38,653 nt of DNA from positions 1 to 38,653 of the forward strand of contig JBAZTO010000043.1 in the NCBI GenBank assembly GCA_041661865.1, read 5' to 3'. This DNA is from JBAZTO01 sp041661865. Lineage in GTDB: Bacteria > Planctomycetota > Phycisphaerae > SM23-33. Numbering within the stretch: the first letter of the stretch is position 1; each line of letters begins with the position of its first letter. Shown here piece by piece: positions 15,863-24,061 of the stretch. The notes beneath the pieces are model-generated. The model was not told the DNA's origin and ran no database searches. It worked only from the letters and a program-made list of their open reading frames with translations. A program made the position numbers and the translations under genes.

Positions 15863-15949
15863 CGACACAGAGTCACAGAGAAAAACAATAACCTGTAGAG
15901 ATGGTTTCGTTGAAAGGTTGCTCTCTGACGCTCTGTGACCTCTGTGTGG
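15863..15949. repeat. Imperfect inverted repeat between mraY and ftsW
   Basis: GACACAGAGTCACAGAG at the left and CTCTGTGACCTCTGTGTG at the right (15931-15948) are inverted copies of about 17 bases with one indel and a mismatch, separated by about 50 bases. The sequence resembles neither hairpin family described here. It lies in the 138-base gap before ftsW and could fold when transcribed. Confidence 0.6.
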
Positions 15950-15986
15950 AATGGATTCATAGGTGTTCACGGAGTGAGGGCTGCAA

Positions 15987-17162
15987 ATGGCACGGACGTC
16001 GGAATCAGCCATTCGCCTGCCCCTGCGGGACAATTCCGCCGGGCGCGGGCTGATGATCATGACGCTGGCCCTGCTGGCGTTGGGCGTGGTGATGGTGCAT
16101 AGCGCCATGGCCTCGGCCCGCGCGCCGGGCGCCTGGTACACCCGCCCGGAGTTTCGCCACACCGTCTTTGCCGTGGCGGCCGTCGTCGCGATGCTCATCG
16201 CCTGGATGTTCGACTACCACCGCCTCTCCCGCGGCCGAATTGTCCCGACTATCCCCGCGATTGTCCTGGTCCTTTCGCTGGCTTTGGGTGTCCTGGTCTT
16301 TGTGCCGGGCATCGGCCACAGCATCGGCGGCGACGCCCGCTGGGTCCGCATCGGACCGGCGCAGTATGCCATCGGCTTCCAGCCGTCGGAGCTGATCAAG
16401 TTCTCCATCGTGATCTTCCTGGCTGCCTGGCTGGCTCGGGAGCAAACCGACCCGCGGAGTTTCTGGAAGACCTTCGTTCCGGCGATGGCCCTGACGGGCC
16501 TGGCCGCGGCGATCGTCATCACGCAGGACTTCGGCACGGGCATGATCATCGGCGTGGCGGCGGTGGTGACGTTGCTGCTGGCCGGCGTGCCGTGGCATTA
16601 CTTCCTGACGCTGCTGCCCCCGGCGGCGGCGGCCTGCTACTTCCTGGTCTACAAGAGCGAGCACCGGTGGGTTCGCATCACGGCCTGGCTGGACCCCTGG
16701 TCGCTGACCAACAACAGCGCCTACCAGCCCCGGCAATCGCTGCTGGCGATCATGACGGGCGGGTGGCTGGGCAAGGGGCCTGGCAACGGCATCCAGAAGC
16801 TGGGCTTCCTGCCGGAAGACACCACGGACTTTCTCTTCTCGGCCTACTGCGAGGAGTTCGGCTTCATCGGCGCAGCCCTGCTGATGGCGCTGGTGATCCT
16901 GTGGATCTGGCAGGCCCGCCGCGTCACCGTCAGCGCCGGCGACCGCCTGGGAAGGGTTTTGGCCGGCTCGCTGGGATTCCTGCTCGCCAGCCAGGCGGTC
17001 CTGCACTTCGCCGTGGACAGTTCCATGTTCCCGCCTACCGGCGCGAGCCTGCCCTTCATGTCGGCCGGCGGAACGGCCCTGGTGCTGGCCGCCGGAGCGG
17101 TGGCCCTGATGGTCTCGGTGACGGCCTACCGGCCTCAAGGCACGCTGGAACAGAACCATTAA
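15987..17162 (+). CDS. ftsW: SEDS-family peptidoglycan glycosyltransferase FtsW
   Basis: A 391-residue integral membrane protein with about ten hydrophobic helices. SEDS proteins polymerise lipid II into glycan strands; FtsW does so at the septum with FtsI. The family signatures are present: GIGHSIGGDARWVRIGPAQY and GFQPSELIKFSIVIFLA in the first half, AYQPRQSLLAIMTGGWLGKGPG in the large periplasmic loop, and FPPTGASLPFMSAGGTALV near the end. Its place between mraY and murG is the classical dcw order, and that favours FtsW over RodA. Palindromic elements lie on both sides of the gene. Confidence 0.94.
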   Translation: MARTSESAIRLPLRDNSAGRGLMIMTLALLALGVVMVHSAMASARAPGAWYTRPEFRHTVFAVAAVVAMLIAWMFDYHRLSRGRIVPTIPAIVLVLSLALGVLVFVPGIGHSIGGDARWVRIGPAQYAIGFQPSELIKFSIVIFLAAWLAREQTDPRSFWKTFVPAMALTGLAAAIVITQDFGTGMIIGVAAVVTLLLAGVPWHYFLTLLPPAAAACYFLVYKSEHRWVRITAWLDPWSLTNNSAYQPRQSLLAIMTGGWLGKGPGNGIQKLGFLPEDTTDFLFSAYCEEFGFIGAALLMALVILWIWQARRVTVSAGDRLGRVLAGSLGFLLASQAVLHFAVDSSMFPPTGASLPFMSAGGTALVLAAGAVALMVSVTAYRPQGTLEQNH

Positions 17163-17190
17163 CGACGAGTCTTTCACAAAGGATTTTGTT

Positions 17191-17261
17191 GGTGCCACGG
17201 TCAAGCGTTGTTTGCTTGGCCGTGCAGACACCCCCAAGCACACGACGCTTGGGGGTGGCAC
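17191..17261. repeat. Paired (BIME-like) hairpin element between ftsW and murG
   Basis: GGTGCCA (17191-17197) and TGGCAC (17256-17261) form the outer inverted ends. Hairpin 1 is CACGGTCAAGC (17196-17206) with GCTTGGCCGTG (17214-17224), one G-T pair, loop GTTGTTT. Hairpin 2 is CCCCCAAGC (17231-17239) with GCTTGGGGG (17247-17255), loop ACACGAC. The design is that of 14571-14663 but the stems are different; the second loop equals that of 33630-33654. Confidence 0.8.
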
Positions 17262-17329
17262 GAACTCGCAAATCTTACTGTGACGGACTGCCAGGGATTC
17301 TTGAAACCTCTCACTGAAGAAGGCGTGTG

Positions 17330-18454
17330 ATGGCGGGTAATGTTTATATCTTTGCCGGTGGCGGCACCGGGGGGCACTTGTATCCCGGGCTGGCGGTGGC
17401 CGAAGCGTTGGCCAAGCGCGACCCGGCCGGTCGGATGGTCTTTGCCTGCTCCAATCGCCCCATCGACCGGCGGATTCTGGACCCCTTGCCGTACGCGATC
17501 GTCCCCCAGCCTGTCCGGCCGTTCCCCGGCAAGCCTTCCGGCTGGCCCGGATTCCTGTGGGCCTGGGCCAAGTCCGCCTCCCTGTCGCGCCGCCTGTTGG
17601 CCGACCTCAAGCCCAAGGCCGTGCTGGGGCTGGGCGGCTTTGCCGCCGGGCCGGTCATCTCCGCGGCGGCCTCTCGCGGCATCCCGGTGGCCCTGCTGAA
17701 CCCCGACGCTGTCCCCGGCAAGGCCAACCGCCTGCTGGCGGGCAAGGCCGATGTCATCTTTACGCAGTTCGAGGCCACCACCAACGTTTTTCCGCCCGAC
17801 CTGCACGAGCGGATTCGCTGCGTGGGCTGCCCGATCCGCTCGCTCTTCGGCGCCGCGACCCGCGACGAGGCGTTGCAGCACTTCGGCCTGCGCGGCGACC
17901 GCAAGACGTTGCTGGTCTTTGGCGGCAGCCTGCTGGCCGAGGCCCTCAGCGAGGCCGTCGGGCAACTGGTGGGCGACCTGGGCACGCTGGCCCACACATG
18001 GCAGGTTCTGCACATCACCGGTTCGTCCAAGGCTGAGGCGATTGACCAGGCCCTTCGAGGGGCCGGGCTGCACACCAGGACCCAGGGCTTCTGCGACCGC
18101 ATGGACCTGGCCTACGCCGCCAGCGACCTGGTGCTCTCGCGGGCCGGCGCGGTGACCGTAGCGGAGCTGGCAGCCACCGGACGGCCGGGCGTGCTGATGC
18201 CGTATCCCTACCACGCCGACCAGCACCAGCGGCTCAACGCCGCCGCCCTGGTGGACTGCGGTTGTGCGATTGTCTGCCCTGACAGCAAGAATGCAGCCGA
18301 CAACGCCGCCACGCTGCGAGGCCGGATGCTCCCCCTGATGCGGGATATTCCCGCGCTGGATCGGATGGCTGCCGCGGCCCGGAAGTTCCAAGGTCGCCGC
18401 GCCGCCGAGAATGTTGCGGACTGGCTACTTGCGGCCGGGGCGTCTGAAGGTTAA
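17330..18454 (+). CDS. murG: UDP-GlcNAc: lipid I N-acetylglucosaminyltransferase MurG
   Basis: A 374-residue peripheral membrane GT-B glycosyltransferase that converts lipid I into lipid II at the inner face of the membrane. The N-terminal GGGTGGHLYPGLAVAEAL is the hallmark lipid-I/diphosphate loop. LGLGGFAAGPV lies near residues 98-108, and the C-terminal donor-binding region has SRAGAVTVAELAATGRPGVLMPYPYHADQHQRLNA. ATG 17330 with AAGG six bases upstream is preferred over the adjacent GTG 17327. It is followed by murC after 105 bases. Confidence 0.95.
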   Translation: MAGNVYIFAGGGTGGHLYPGLAVAEALAKRDPAGRMVFACSNRPIDRRILDPLPYAIVPQPVRPFPGKPSGWPGFLWAWAKSASLSRRLLADLKPKAVLGLGGFAAGPVISAAASRGIPVALLNPDAVPGKANRLLAGKADVIFTQFEATTNVFPPDLHERIRCVGCPIRSLFGAATRDEALQHFGLRGDRKTLLVFGGSLLAEALSEAVGQLVGDLGTLAHTWQVLHITGSSKAEAIDQALRGAGLHTRTQGFCDRMDLAYAASDLVLSRAGAVTVAELAATGRPGVLMPYPYHADQHQRLNAAALVDCGCAIVCPDSKNAADNAATLRGRMLPLMRDIPALDRMAAAARKFQGRRAAENVADWLLAAGASEG

Positions 18455-18559
18455 AGAAAAGCAATGCGCCCAGGCGATAAGACCTATAGCGCTTCTTCAT
18501 TGGAGGAGCTTGGTTGCCCCGCCGGCGCTGGTTTGACATGGTTGGCACGGAGAGTTACC

Positions 18560-20002
18560 ATGCATCACGGTATGGAGACCGAGGGTCAGGTTGATGTTTG
18601 CCGTCGCGCCGAGAGCCAGTCTTTCACGGGCCGGCGCGTGCATCTGGTCGGCATCGGCGGCTCAGGGATGCGAGCCCTGGCGCGGATGTTGCTGGGGCGC
18701 GGCGCGGTGGTCAGCGGCAGCGATGCCGCCACCAGCGGCGCCATCGAGCGGCTTACACAACAGGGCGCGACGGTGTGCATCGGCCAGCGGGCGGAGAATA
18801 TCCCCGACGACTGCGAGGTCGCCGTCTATTCCGCCGCCATCCACGAGCAGAACCCCGAACTGGTCGCCGCCCGCGACCGCGGGATCGAAGTGTTGAAGTA
18901 CAGCCAGATGCTCGGCCGGCTGATGGCCCAGAAGGTCGGCATCGCGGTGGCCGGCACGCACGGGAAGAGTACCACCACCGCGATGGTCGCCTACGGCCTC
19001 TGTGCCGCCGGCGCGCAGCCCAACTACATCGTGGGCGCCACCGTCGAGCAACTGGGCGGGCCCAGCGGCGTGGGCCAGGGCAAGCACTTCGTGGCCGAGG
19101 CGTGCGAGTACGACCGCAGCTTCCTGAACCTTTCGGCCCGCTACGCGGCCATCCTCAACATCGAAGAAGACCACCTCGACTGCTACCAGGACCTCGCCGC
19201 CATCATCGAAGCCTTCCGCGCCTTTGGCGCCCGGGTCCAAAGCGGCGGGCTGCTGGTGGTCAACGGCGAGGACCGCAACGTGGCCGAGGCGGTGCGGAAC
19301 GCGCCCTGCGAGGTCGAGACCTTCGGCATGGCTGAGACTTGCACCTGGCGGGGCGTCAACCTTGTGGCTGAGCGGGGCAAGTGCATCTTCGACGTGCTCT
19401 ACGGCGGGGTGGCGTTCTGTCGCCTGTCCTTGCTGCTTCCCGGCCGGCACAATGCCTACAATGCCCTGGCGGCTGCGGCGCTGCTGTACCACGCCGGGCT
19501 GAGCGGGAAGGAAATCGCCGAGGTGCTGGGCAAGTTTACCGGCACGCGGCGGCGGATGACGCTCAAGGGCCAGGGGCGCGACGTGACGGTGGTGGACGAT
19601 TACGCCCATCATCCCACCGAGGTCCAGGTGACGCTCAAGGCCATTCGCGAGTTCTATCAGCCGCAGCGGCTGCTGTGCGTTTTTCAGCCGCACCAGCACA
19701 GCCGCACGCGGTTCCTGCTGAAGGACTTCGCCCGCAGCTTTGCCGCGGCCGACGAAGTGATCGTGCCGGACATCTATTTTGTCCGAGACAGTGCCCTGGA
19801 AAAGAATTACATTTCGTCCCAGGACATGGTCGCGCAGATCCGTCTCAACGGCGGGACGGCGACTTACTTGAAGAGCTTCGACGAGATCAACAATTACCTC
19901 CGCGGCGGCCTGCGGGCCGGCGACCTTCTGGTGACGATGGGTGCAGGCAATGTCTGGGAAATTGCAGATGAAACTGTTCGGTGGCTTGGAAGAGATTGTT
20001 AA
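18560..20002 (+). CDS. murC: UDP-MurNAc: L-alanine ligase MurC
   Basis: A 480-residue cytoplasmic Mur ligase that adds the first amino acid of the stem peptide. The N-terminal dinucleotide-like fold has HLVGIGGSGMRALARMLL. The ATP loop GTHGKSTT is at residues 132-139, EACEYDRSFLNL lies near 180, and the C-terminal domain has DDYAHHPTEV followed by FQPHQHSRT. The open frame could begin at ATG 18464, but ATG 18560 has GGAGAG 7 bases upstream and gives a normal family length; the upstream 32 codons are not MurC-like. The 3' end overlaps murB by 35 bases, which implies coupled translation. Confidence 0.95.
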   Translation: MHHGMETEGQVDVCRRAESQSFTGRRVHLVGIGGSGMRALARMLLGRGAVVSGSDAATSGAIERLTQQGATVCIGQRAENIPDDCEVAVYSAAIHEQNPELVAARDRGIEVLKYSQMLGRLMAQKVGIAVAGTHGKSTTTAMVAYGLCAAGAQPNYIVGATVEQLGGPSGVGQGKHFVAEACEYDRSFLNLSARYAAILNIEEDHLDCYQDLAAIIEAFRAFGARVQSGGLLVVNGEDRNVAEAVRNAPCEVETFGMAETCTWRGVNLVAERGKCIFDVLYGGVAFCRLSLLLPGRHNAYNALAAAALLYHAGLSGKEIAEVLGKFTGTRRRMTLKGQGRDVTVVDDYAHHPTEVQVTLKAIREFYQPQRLLCVFQPHQHSRTRFLLKDFARSFAAADEVIVPDIYFVRDSALEKNYISSQDMVAQIRLNGGTATYLKSFDEINNYLRGGLRAGDLLVTMGAGNVWEIADETVRWLGRDC

Positions 20003-20846
20003 GGCCGACGAGCCGATGTCGCGGCATACCTGGCTGCGCATTGGCGGACCGGCGACGTATTTCATTGAGCCCCGAACCGTCGAGGAACTGGGCCAGGTCG
20101 TTCTCCGCTGCCGCGAGAACGAAATCCCGATGTACGTCCTGGGCGGCGGGGCCAACCTGCTGGTGGACGACGCCGGCGTCAAGGGCGCGGTCATCCACCT
20201 GGGGTCCGGGCAGTTCGCCGAGACCGGGCGGATCGAGTGCGGCATCCGCGCGGGCGCAGGGGCCGACATGGGCAAACTGGTCCTCCGCTGCGTCCGTGAC
20301 GGCATGTCGGGCCTGGAGTGCCTCACGGGCATCCCCGGCACCATTGGCGGCTGCGTGCGGATGAACGCCGGCGGCGTTTTCGGCGACATCGGCAACGTCA
20401 TCGAGGCCGTGCACGTCATGAGCGAGGCCGGCGAGGTCTTCACGCGCTACCGCGCGGACCTGGCCTTTGCCTACCGCTCGACGAACATCAACTCCAAGTT
20501 CATCCTCGGGGCCGAGTTCCGCCTGGTGGAGGACGACCCGCAGCGGATTCTCAACCAGGTCAAGCAGATCTGGATCTACAAGAAGAACACCCAGCCGCTG
20601 AGCAAGCGCAATGCCGGCTGCATCTTCAAGAATCCCCGCGGGCTGTCGGCGGGGGCGCTGATCGACCGGGCCGGGCTTAAGGGCAAGAGAGTCGGCGGGG
20701 CGTATGTCTCGCGCAAGCACGCCAACTTTATCCTGGCCGACGATGGAACGACGGCCTCGGATATCCTCAAGCTCATCAACGTCATTCGCGAAGAAGTTTA
20801 CAAGAAGTCGGAAGTGTACCTGGAACTTGAGATCGAAGTGTGGTGA
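19968..20846 (+). CDS. murB: UDP-N-acetylenolpyruvoylglucosamine reductase MurB
   Basis: A 292-residue cytoplasmic FAD enzyme that reduces UDP-GlcNAc-enolpyruvate to UDP-MurNAc with NADPH. The FAD domain shows HTWLRIGGPATYF, the YVLGGGANLLVDD motif and GLECLTGIPGTIGGCVRMNAGG. The substrate domain has GCIFKNPRG followed by SAGALIDRAGLKG, where the serine is the proton donor position, and ends with the EVYLELEIEVW strand. The short C-terminal domain fits the type II family. GTG 19941 and ATG 19950 are alternative starts; ATG 19968 is chosen because GGGA stands 8 bases before it and it matches the family N-terminus. It overlaps the murC end. Confidence 0.94.
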   Translation: MKLFGGLEEIVKADEPMSRHTWLRIGGPATYFIEPRTVEELGQVVLRCRENEIPMYVLGGGANLLVDDAGVKGAVIHLGSGQFAETGRIECGIRAGAGADMGKLVLRCVRDGMSGLECLTGIPGTIGGCVRMNAGGVFGDIGNVIEAVHVMSEAGEVFTRYRADLAFAYRSTNINSKFILGAEFRLVEDDPQRILNQVKQIWIYKKNTQPLSKRNAGCIFKNPRGLSAGALIDRAGLKGKRVGGAYVSRKHANFILADDGTTASDILKLINVIREEVYKKSEVYLELEIEVW

Positions 20847-20892
20847 ATCACGGGGTTCGCTTTGCTTGGAACCCTGGAAGAGGTTGGATGAC

Positions 20893-21867
20893 ATGGAAGG
20901 CAAGGTCGTGGCCACGGAAGGCGACGCAGTAAAAGTTACGCGACCCAAACTGACGCTGGATATCACGGTGCTGATGGGCGGACCCTCCAGCGAGCGCGAC
21001 GTCTCGCTGGTCAGCGGCGCCGCTATCGCCGAGGCCCTGGAAGGGCTGGGCCACCGTGTCCAGCAGGCTGACATTTCCCCGCGGGATACCTCCGCCCTCG
21101 ACCGCGAGGGCATCGACGTGGTCTTCATCGCCCTGCACGGGGCCTTTGGCGAATCCGGCGAGGTGCAGCAGCTCTGCGAGCAGCGCGGGCTCCGCTACAC
21201 CGGTTCGCCGCAGCGGGCCAGCGAGATCGCCATGGACAAGACCGCCGCCAAGGCCGTCTTCGCTCGCGCCGGCCTGGCCGTGCCGGAAGGCAAGGTCATC
21301 ACCGCCAAGGACGATCCCGCCCAGGTGCGGGCGTGGATGGCGACGCTGGGCCTGCCCATCGTGCTCAAGCCTGCCGACGGGGGCTCCAGCGTGGACGTCA
21401 CCATTGCCAAGACGGCCGACCTGGCCGAGCGGGCGCTGGCGGACCTGCTGGCCAAGTACGGCTGCGGCCTGGTCGAGCGGTTTGTCCGCGGACGGGAGTT
21501 TACCGTCGGCGTTCTGGGCGATCGGGCGTTGCCGGTACTCCAGGTGATTCCGCCCGGCGAGTTTTACGACTACACGGCCAAGTACGCCGACAATTCCGGA
21601 ACGCGGTACGTGTTCGATCACGGCCTGCCGGCCAAGATGGCCGAGGCGATGCAGTCGGCGGCGCTGGTGGCTCACCGGGCGCTGGGTTGCCGGGACATGT
21701 CGCGGGTGGACTTCATCCTGCCCGGCGACGGCCTGCCGGTGGTCCTGGAGGTCAACACGATCCCCGGCTTCACCGGCCACTCGTTGCTGCCGATGGCGGC
21801 GGCCCGGGTCGGCATCAGCTTCCCGCTCCTGGTGGAGCGGATCGTGGCGATGGCGATGCAGCGGTAG
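20893..21867 (+). CDS. ddl: D-alanine: D-alanine ligase
   Basis: A 324-residue ATP-grasp enzyme that joins two D-alanines for use by MurF. Landmarks run in order: VLMGGPSSERDVSLVSG near 27-43, the IALHGAFGESGEVQ substrate loop near 79-92, MDKTAAKAVFARAGL near 115-129, KPADGGSSVDV near 160-170, EFYDYTAKY in the omega loop near 219-227 and VLEVNTIPGFTGHSLLP at the end. The EFYDY context is that of ligases making D-Ala-D-Ala rather than D-lactate. ATG 20893 gives the usual length; GAGG lies about 12 bases upstream, so the ribosome-binding site is only fair. Confidence 0.94.
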   Translation: MEGKVVATEGDAVKVTRPKLTLDITVLMGGPSSERDVSLVSGAAIAEALEGLGHRVQQADISPRDTSALDREGIDVVFIALHGAFGESGEVQQLCEQRGLRYTGSPQRASEIAMDKTAAKAVFARAGLAVPEGKVITAKDDPAQVRAWMATLGLPIVLKPADGGSSVDVTIAKTADLAERALADLLAKYGCGLVERFVRGREFTVGVLGDRALPVLQVIPPGEFYDYTAKYADNSGTRYVFDHGLPAKMAEAMQSAALVAHRALGCRDMSRVDFILPGDGLPVVLEVNTIPGFTGHSLLPMAAARVGISFPLLVERIVAMAMQR

Positions 21868-21915
21868 CAGGCAGGACAGGCGTTTGAAGTAGGAAGCGGC
21901 CGAGGATAGCGAATC

Positions 21916-22935
21916 ATGTTGCGAAGAAAAAAGAAGAAGCTCGACGAAAACTCTGACGGCCCCGGGCGTCTGAACATCCTGGTGCGGATCGGCGTGGTGC
22001 TGGTGACAGCTACCGCGGTGGTCAGCGGGATGTTCGTGGGGCTCAAGTATCTTGAGCAGACGGTCCTGGCCCGCAAGGTTGACCAGCCGGCTGCCACGAC
22101 GGTCCGCGTGGCTTTCGGCGTGCCGGCGTGGATGCCCCAGTCTCTGGCGGAGGAGATCGGCAAGAGCCTGATTCTTCCGCGGGCGGCTTTCTATGATGCC
22201 GAGTTGACGGCCGATACGTACGCTCGGGCCCGCGCCAATCCCTGGATTCGCGAGGTCCGGTGCGTGACCAAGAAGCGGACGACGGACGATCGGATCGCCC
22301 TGGTGGAGATCGACTGCGAATTCCGCATGGCCGTCGCGCGCGTGCCCATCGGCAAGGAATCGGCCAGGGAATTCGCCTACGTGGATTCCGAGGGTGTCCG
22401 CCTGCCGGCCAAGGACGTGCCGCAGTGGATGCTCGAGATGTCGGGCGACGCGAAAGGGCCGGGGACGCGGTCCAAGCCCATCTCCTTCCGCGACAGCGAC
22501 CTGCCGCCCGCCGGGGCGGCGGTCAAGGCCCTTCACTACATCACCATCGCCGGGGTGGAGTCGGCCCCGCCCGCCATCGGCCAGCCTTGGAGCGGCGGGG
22601 ACATCCGCGAGGGCTTGCGCCTGGTCAACCTTGTGCTGACGCACTCGGTCAGCACATATGCCAACCAGATCGCCCGCGTGGACGTCCGCAACTTCGACGG
22701 GCGGATCAGCAAGCGCGAGCCGTACCTGCGAATGTACGCCCAGGTGGACGACGGCCCGGCCACCGACATCAAGTTCGGCCGATTTGAAGTGCCCGGCGGC
22801 GGGGACTTCGAGATCAGCGCCGAGCAGAAGATGTCCACCCTCGACCAGTTCTTCATCACCAACGGCAACAAGCTGGCCGGCGGGGCGTCCAGTTGCGACC
22901 TCCGCTACGGTGACCTGCTTTACACGCCGAGCTGA
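21916..22935 (+). CDS. ftsQ: FtsQ/DivIB-like division protein
   Basis: A 339-residue bitopic membrane protein. A basic cytoplasmic start (LRRKKKKLDE) is followed by one membrane helix (about residues 18-41) and a periplasmic part. That part has a POTRA-like element around 95-140 (ARANPWIREVRCVTKKR...IALVEIDCEFRMAVARV), with the NPW-I-x-x-V pattern typical of FtsQ. In FtsQ this region recruits the FtsB-FtsL complex and so controls FtsW-FtsI. Position straight after ddl is the standard FtsQ place. Sequence divergence makes the assignment depend partly on context. No ftsA or ftsZ follows; the next gene is nikR, 26 bases away. Confidence 0.78.
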   Translation: MLRRKKKKLDENSDGPGRLNILVRIGVVLVTATAVVSGMFVGLKYLEQTVLARKVDQPAATTVRVAFGVPAWMPQSLAEEIGKSLILPRAAFYDAELTADTYARARANPWIREVRCVTKKRTTDDRIALVEIDCEFRMAVARVPIGKESAREFAYVDSEGVRLPAKDVPQWMLEMSGDAKGPGTRSKPISFRDSDLPPAGAAVKALHYITIAGVESAPPAIGQPWSGGDIREGLRLVNLVLTHSVSTYANQIARVDVRNFDGRISKREPYLRMYAQVDDGPATDIKFGRFEVPGGGDFEISAEQKMSTLDQFFITNGNKLAGGASSCDLRYGDLLYTPS

Positions 22936-22961
22936 GTGCAAGCCGCACAGGAGCGTGTTGT

Positions 22962-23372
22962 ATGGCAAAGCTGGCTCGAACGGCACTGTCACTTGAAGAG
23001 AACCTGCTGACAGCTTTCGATCGTTGGATGGCCAGTCATGGCTATACCAACCGCAGCCAGGCCGTCCGCGACCTGATCCGCTCGGCCCTGATTGAGGAGG
23101 AGTGGAGCGATCCCCGCGCCAGAGTGGTCGCCGCCCTGAGCCTGATCTACGACCATGCCGCCCACACGCTGGCCCAGGCCATCACCCAGATCCAGCACGA
23201 GGACCACCACGCGATCCTGTGCAGCCAGCACGTGCATCTCGACCGCCATCGCTGCCTGGAAGTGATCCTCATGCAGGGCACGGCCGCCCAACTGCGGCGT
23301 CTGTCCGACGCCATTGTCGCCACCCGCGGCGTACAGGCCGGCAAGCTGACGCTAATGAGCAAGAATCTTTGA
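22962..23372 (+). CDS. nikR: Nickel-responsive regulator NikR
   Basis: A 136-residue regulator with an N-terminal ribbon-helix-helix DNA-binding domain (LARTALSLEENLLTAFDRWMASHGYTNRSQAVRDLIR) and a C-terminal ACT-type nickel-binding domain. The metal ligand pattern is retained: a His at the QHEDHHAIL region, the pair in HVHLDRHRC, and the Cys in that same segment, matching the His-His-His-Cys site of known NikR. It likely represses nickel uptake genes; none is visible in this window. AGGAG lies 8 bases before the ATG. It follows ftsQ by 26 bases and its end overlaps the end of the convergent fur-family gene by 21 bases. Confidence 0.93.
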   Translation: MAKLARTALSLEENLLTAFDRWMASHGYTNRSQAVRDLIRSALIEEEWSDPRARVVAALSLIYDHAAHTLAQAITQIQHEDHHAILCSQHVHLDRHRCLEVILMQGTAAQLRRLSDAIVATRGVQAGKLTLMSKNL

Positions 23373-23822
23373 TTTGAGAGGTGACGTTACGGCCTGTCCG
23401 TGCGTCTTGCCGTCCTTGCTCGCCGGCCGGCAGCTTAGACAAAGCCCGACGAATTCCAGCCGGTGCCCAAGAACCTCGTAACAGGTGGAATTGATCTTCA
23501 TCTTGATGACGGGCTTGTCCGTCAGATCATCGACCTTCCCGCACCGGACGCACCGGATGTGATAATGCTGATCAACTCGCCCGTCGAAACGACGTTGGCA
23601 GCCGCACATCTCGATCTTCTGCGCCAGTCCGCTCGCCGAAAGGACGTCCAGGTTGCGGTAGACCGTCCCCAGGCTGATCCGCGGTAATTTCTCGCGAACC
23701 GCATGGTAAATCTCCTCGGCGGTGGGGTGCGTGCGCACGGCCACCAGGGACTCAAGAATTACGCGTCGCTGGCGAGTCAGGCGACTTTTTCGGATTTGTC
23801 CGCGGGGCACCGTCTTATCCAT
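23352..23822 (-). CDS. Fur-family metalloregulator (Fur, Zur or PerR type)
   Basis: A 156-residue protein. The winged helix is in the first 80 residues (RLTRQRRVILESL, TAEEIYHAVREKLPRISLGTVYRNLDVL). A dimerisation domain follows with HYHIRC and two CxxC pairs (Cys91/Cys94 and Cys128/Cys131) forming the structural zinc site. Ligand details do not let me choose between iron, zinc and peroxide sensing; tpx next door makes a PerR role attractive. The C-terminus after residue 135 is an unconserved basic tail that overlaps nikR. The upstream 240 bases show no clear Fur or PerR box. Confidence 0.9.
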   Translation of the reverse strand: MDKTVPRGQIRKSRLTRQRRVILESLVAVRTHPTAEEIYHAVREKLPRISLGTVYRNLDVLSASGLAQKIEMCGCQRRFDGRVDQHYHIRCVRCGKVDDLTDKPVIKMKINSTCYEVLGHRLEFVGLCLSCRPASKDGKTHGQAVTSPLKSKILAH

Positions 23823-24061
23823 ATGGCACTTATTACAAACACTGGAGATCTGTTGGCCCTTCTAGTTCCTGTAGTTACCTAGTGTCGGCACGATAGTCAA
23901 GGGTCTGTGCCTCAAAGCGCAGATTTCCCAAAAATTGTTTGCCGGCTGCCGCGGACCGTGGCGAGGCCGGCTGTGACTGGGGCCGAAGGCATGAGGCCGA
24001 CGGCGATCACTTCGCGGCTAAAAATGCGTCTGCGGGGCGAACTCGGCGGGGCTGGCATTTT

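Noticed and set aside
18234..18548. A 104-codon minus-strand frame at the murG-murC junction
   Set aside because: Most of it is antisense to murG and its composition is that of a shadow frame; there is no ribosome-binding site.
20848..22992. A 714-codon open frame on the minus strand opposite ddl and ftsQ
   Set aside because: Its product is rich in Arg, His, Gly and Pro without domains. GC-rich genes on the other strand with strong family motifs explain it as a shadow frame. The same holds for minus-strand frames at 9686-11491, 13081-14661, 18662-20443 and 30367-32106.
23823..23900. Possible Fur or PerR box upstream of the fur-family gene
   Set aside because: Only short AT-rich words and a CTAG...CTAG pair are visible; nothing approaches the known 15- to 19-bp consensus palindromes.
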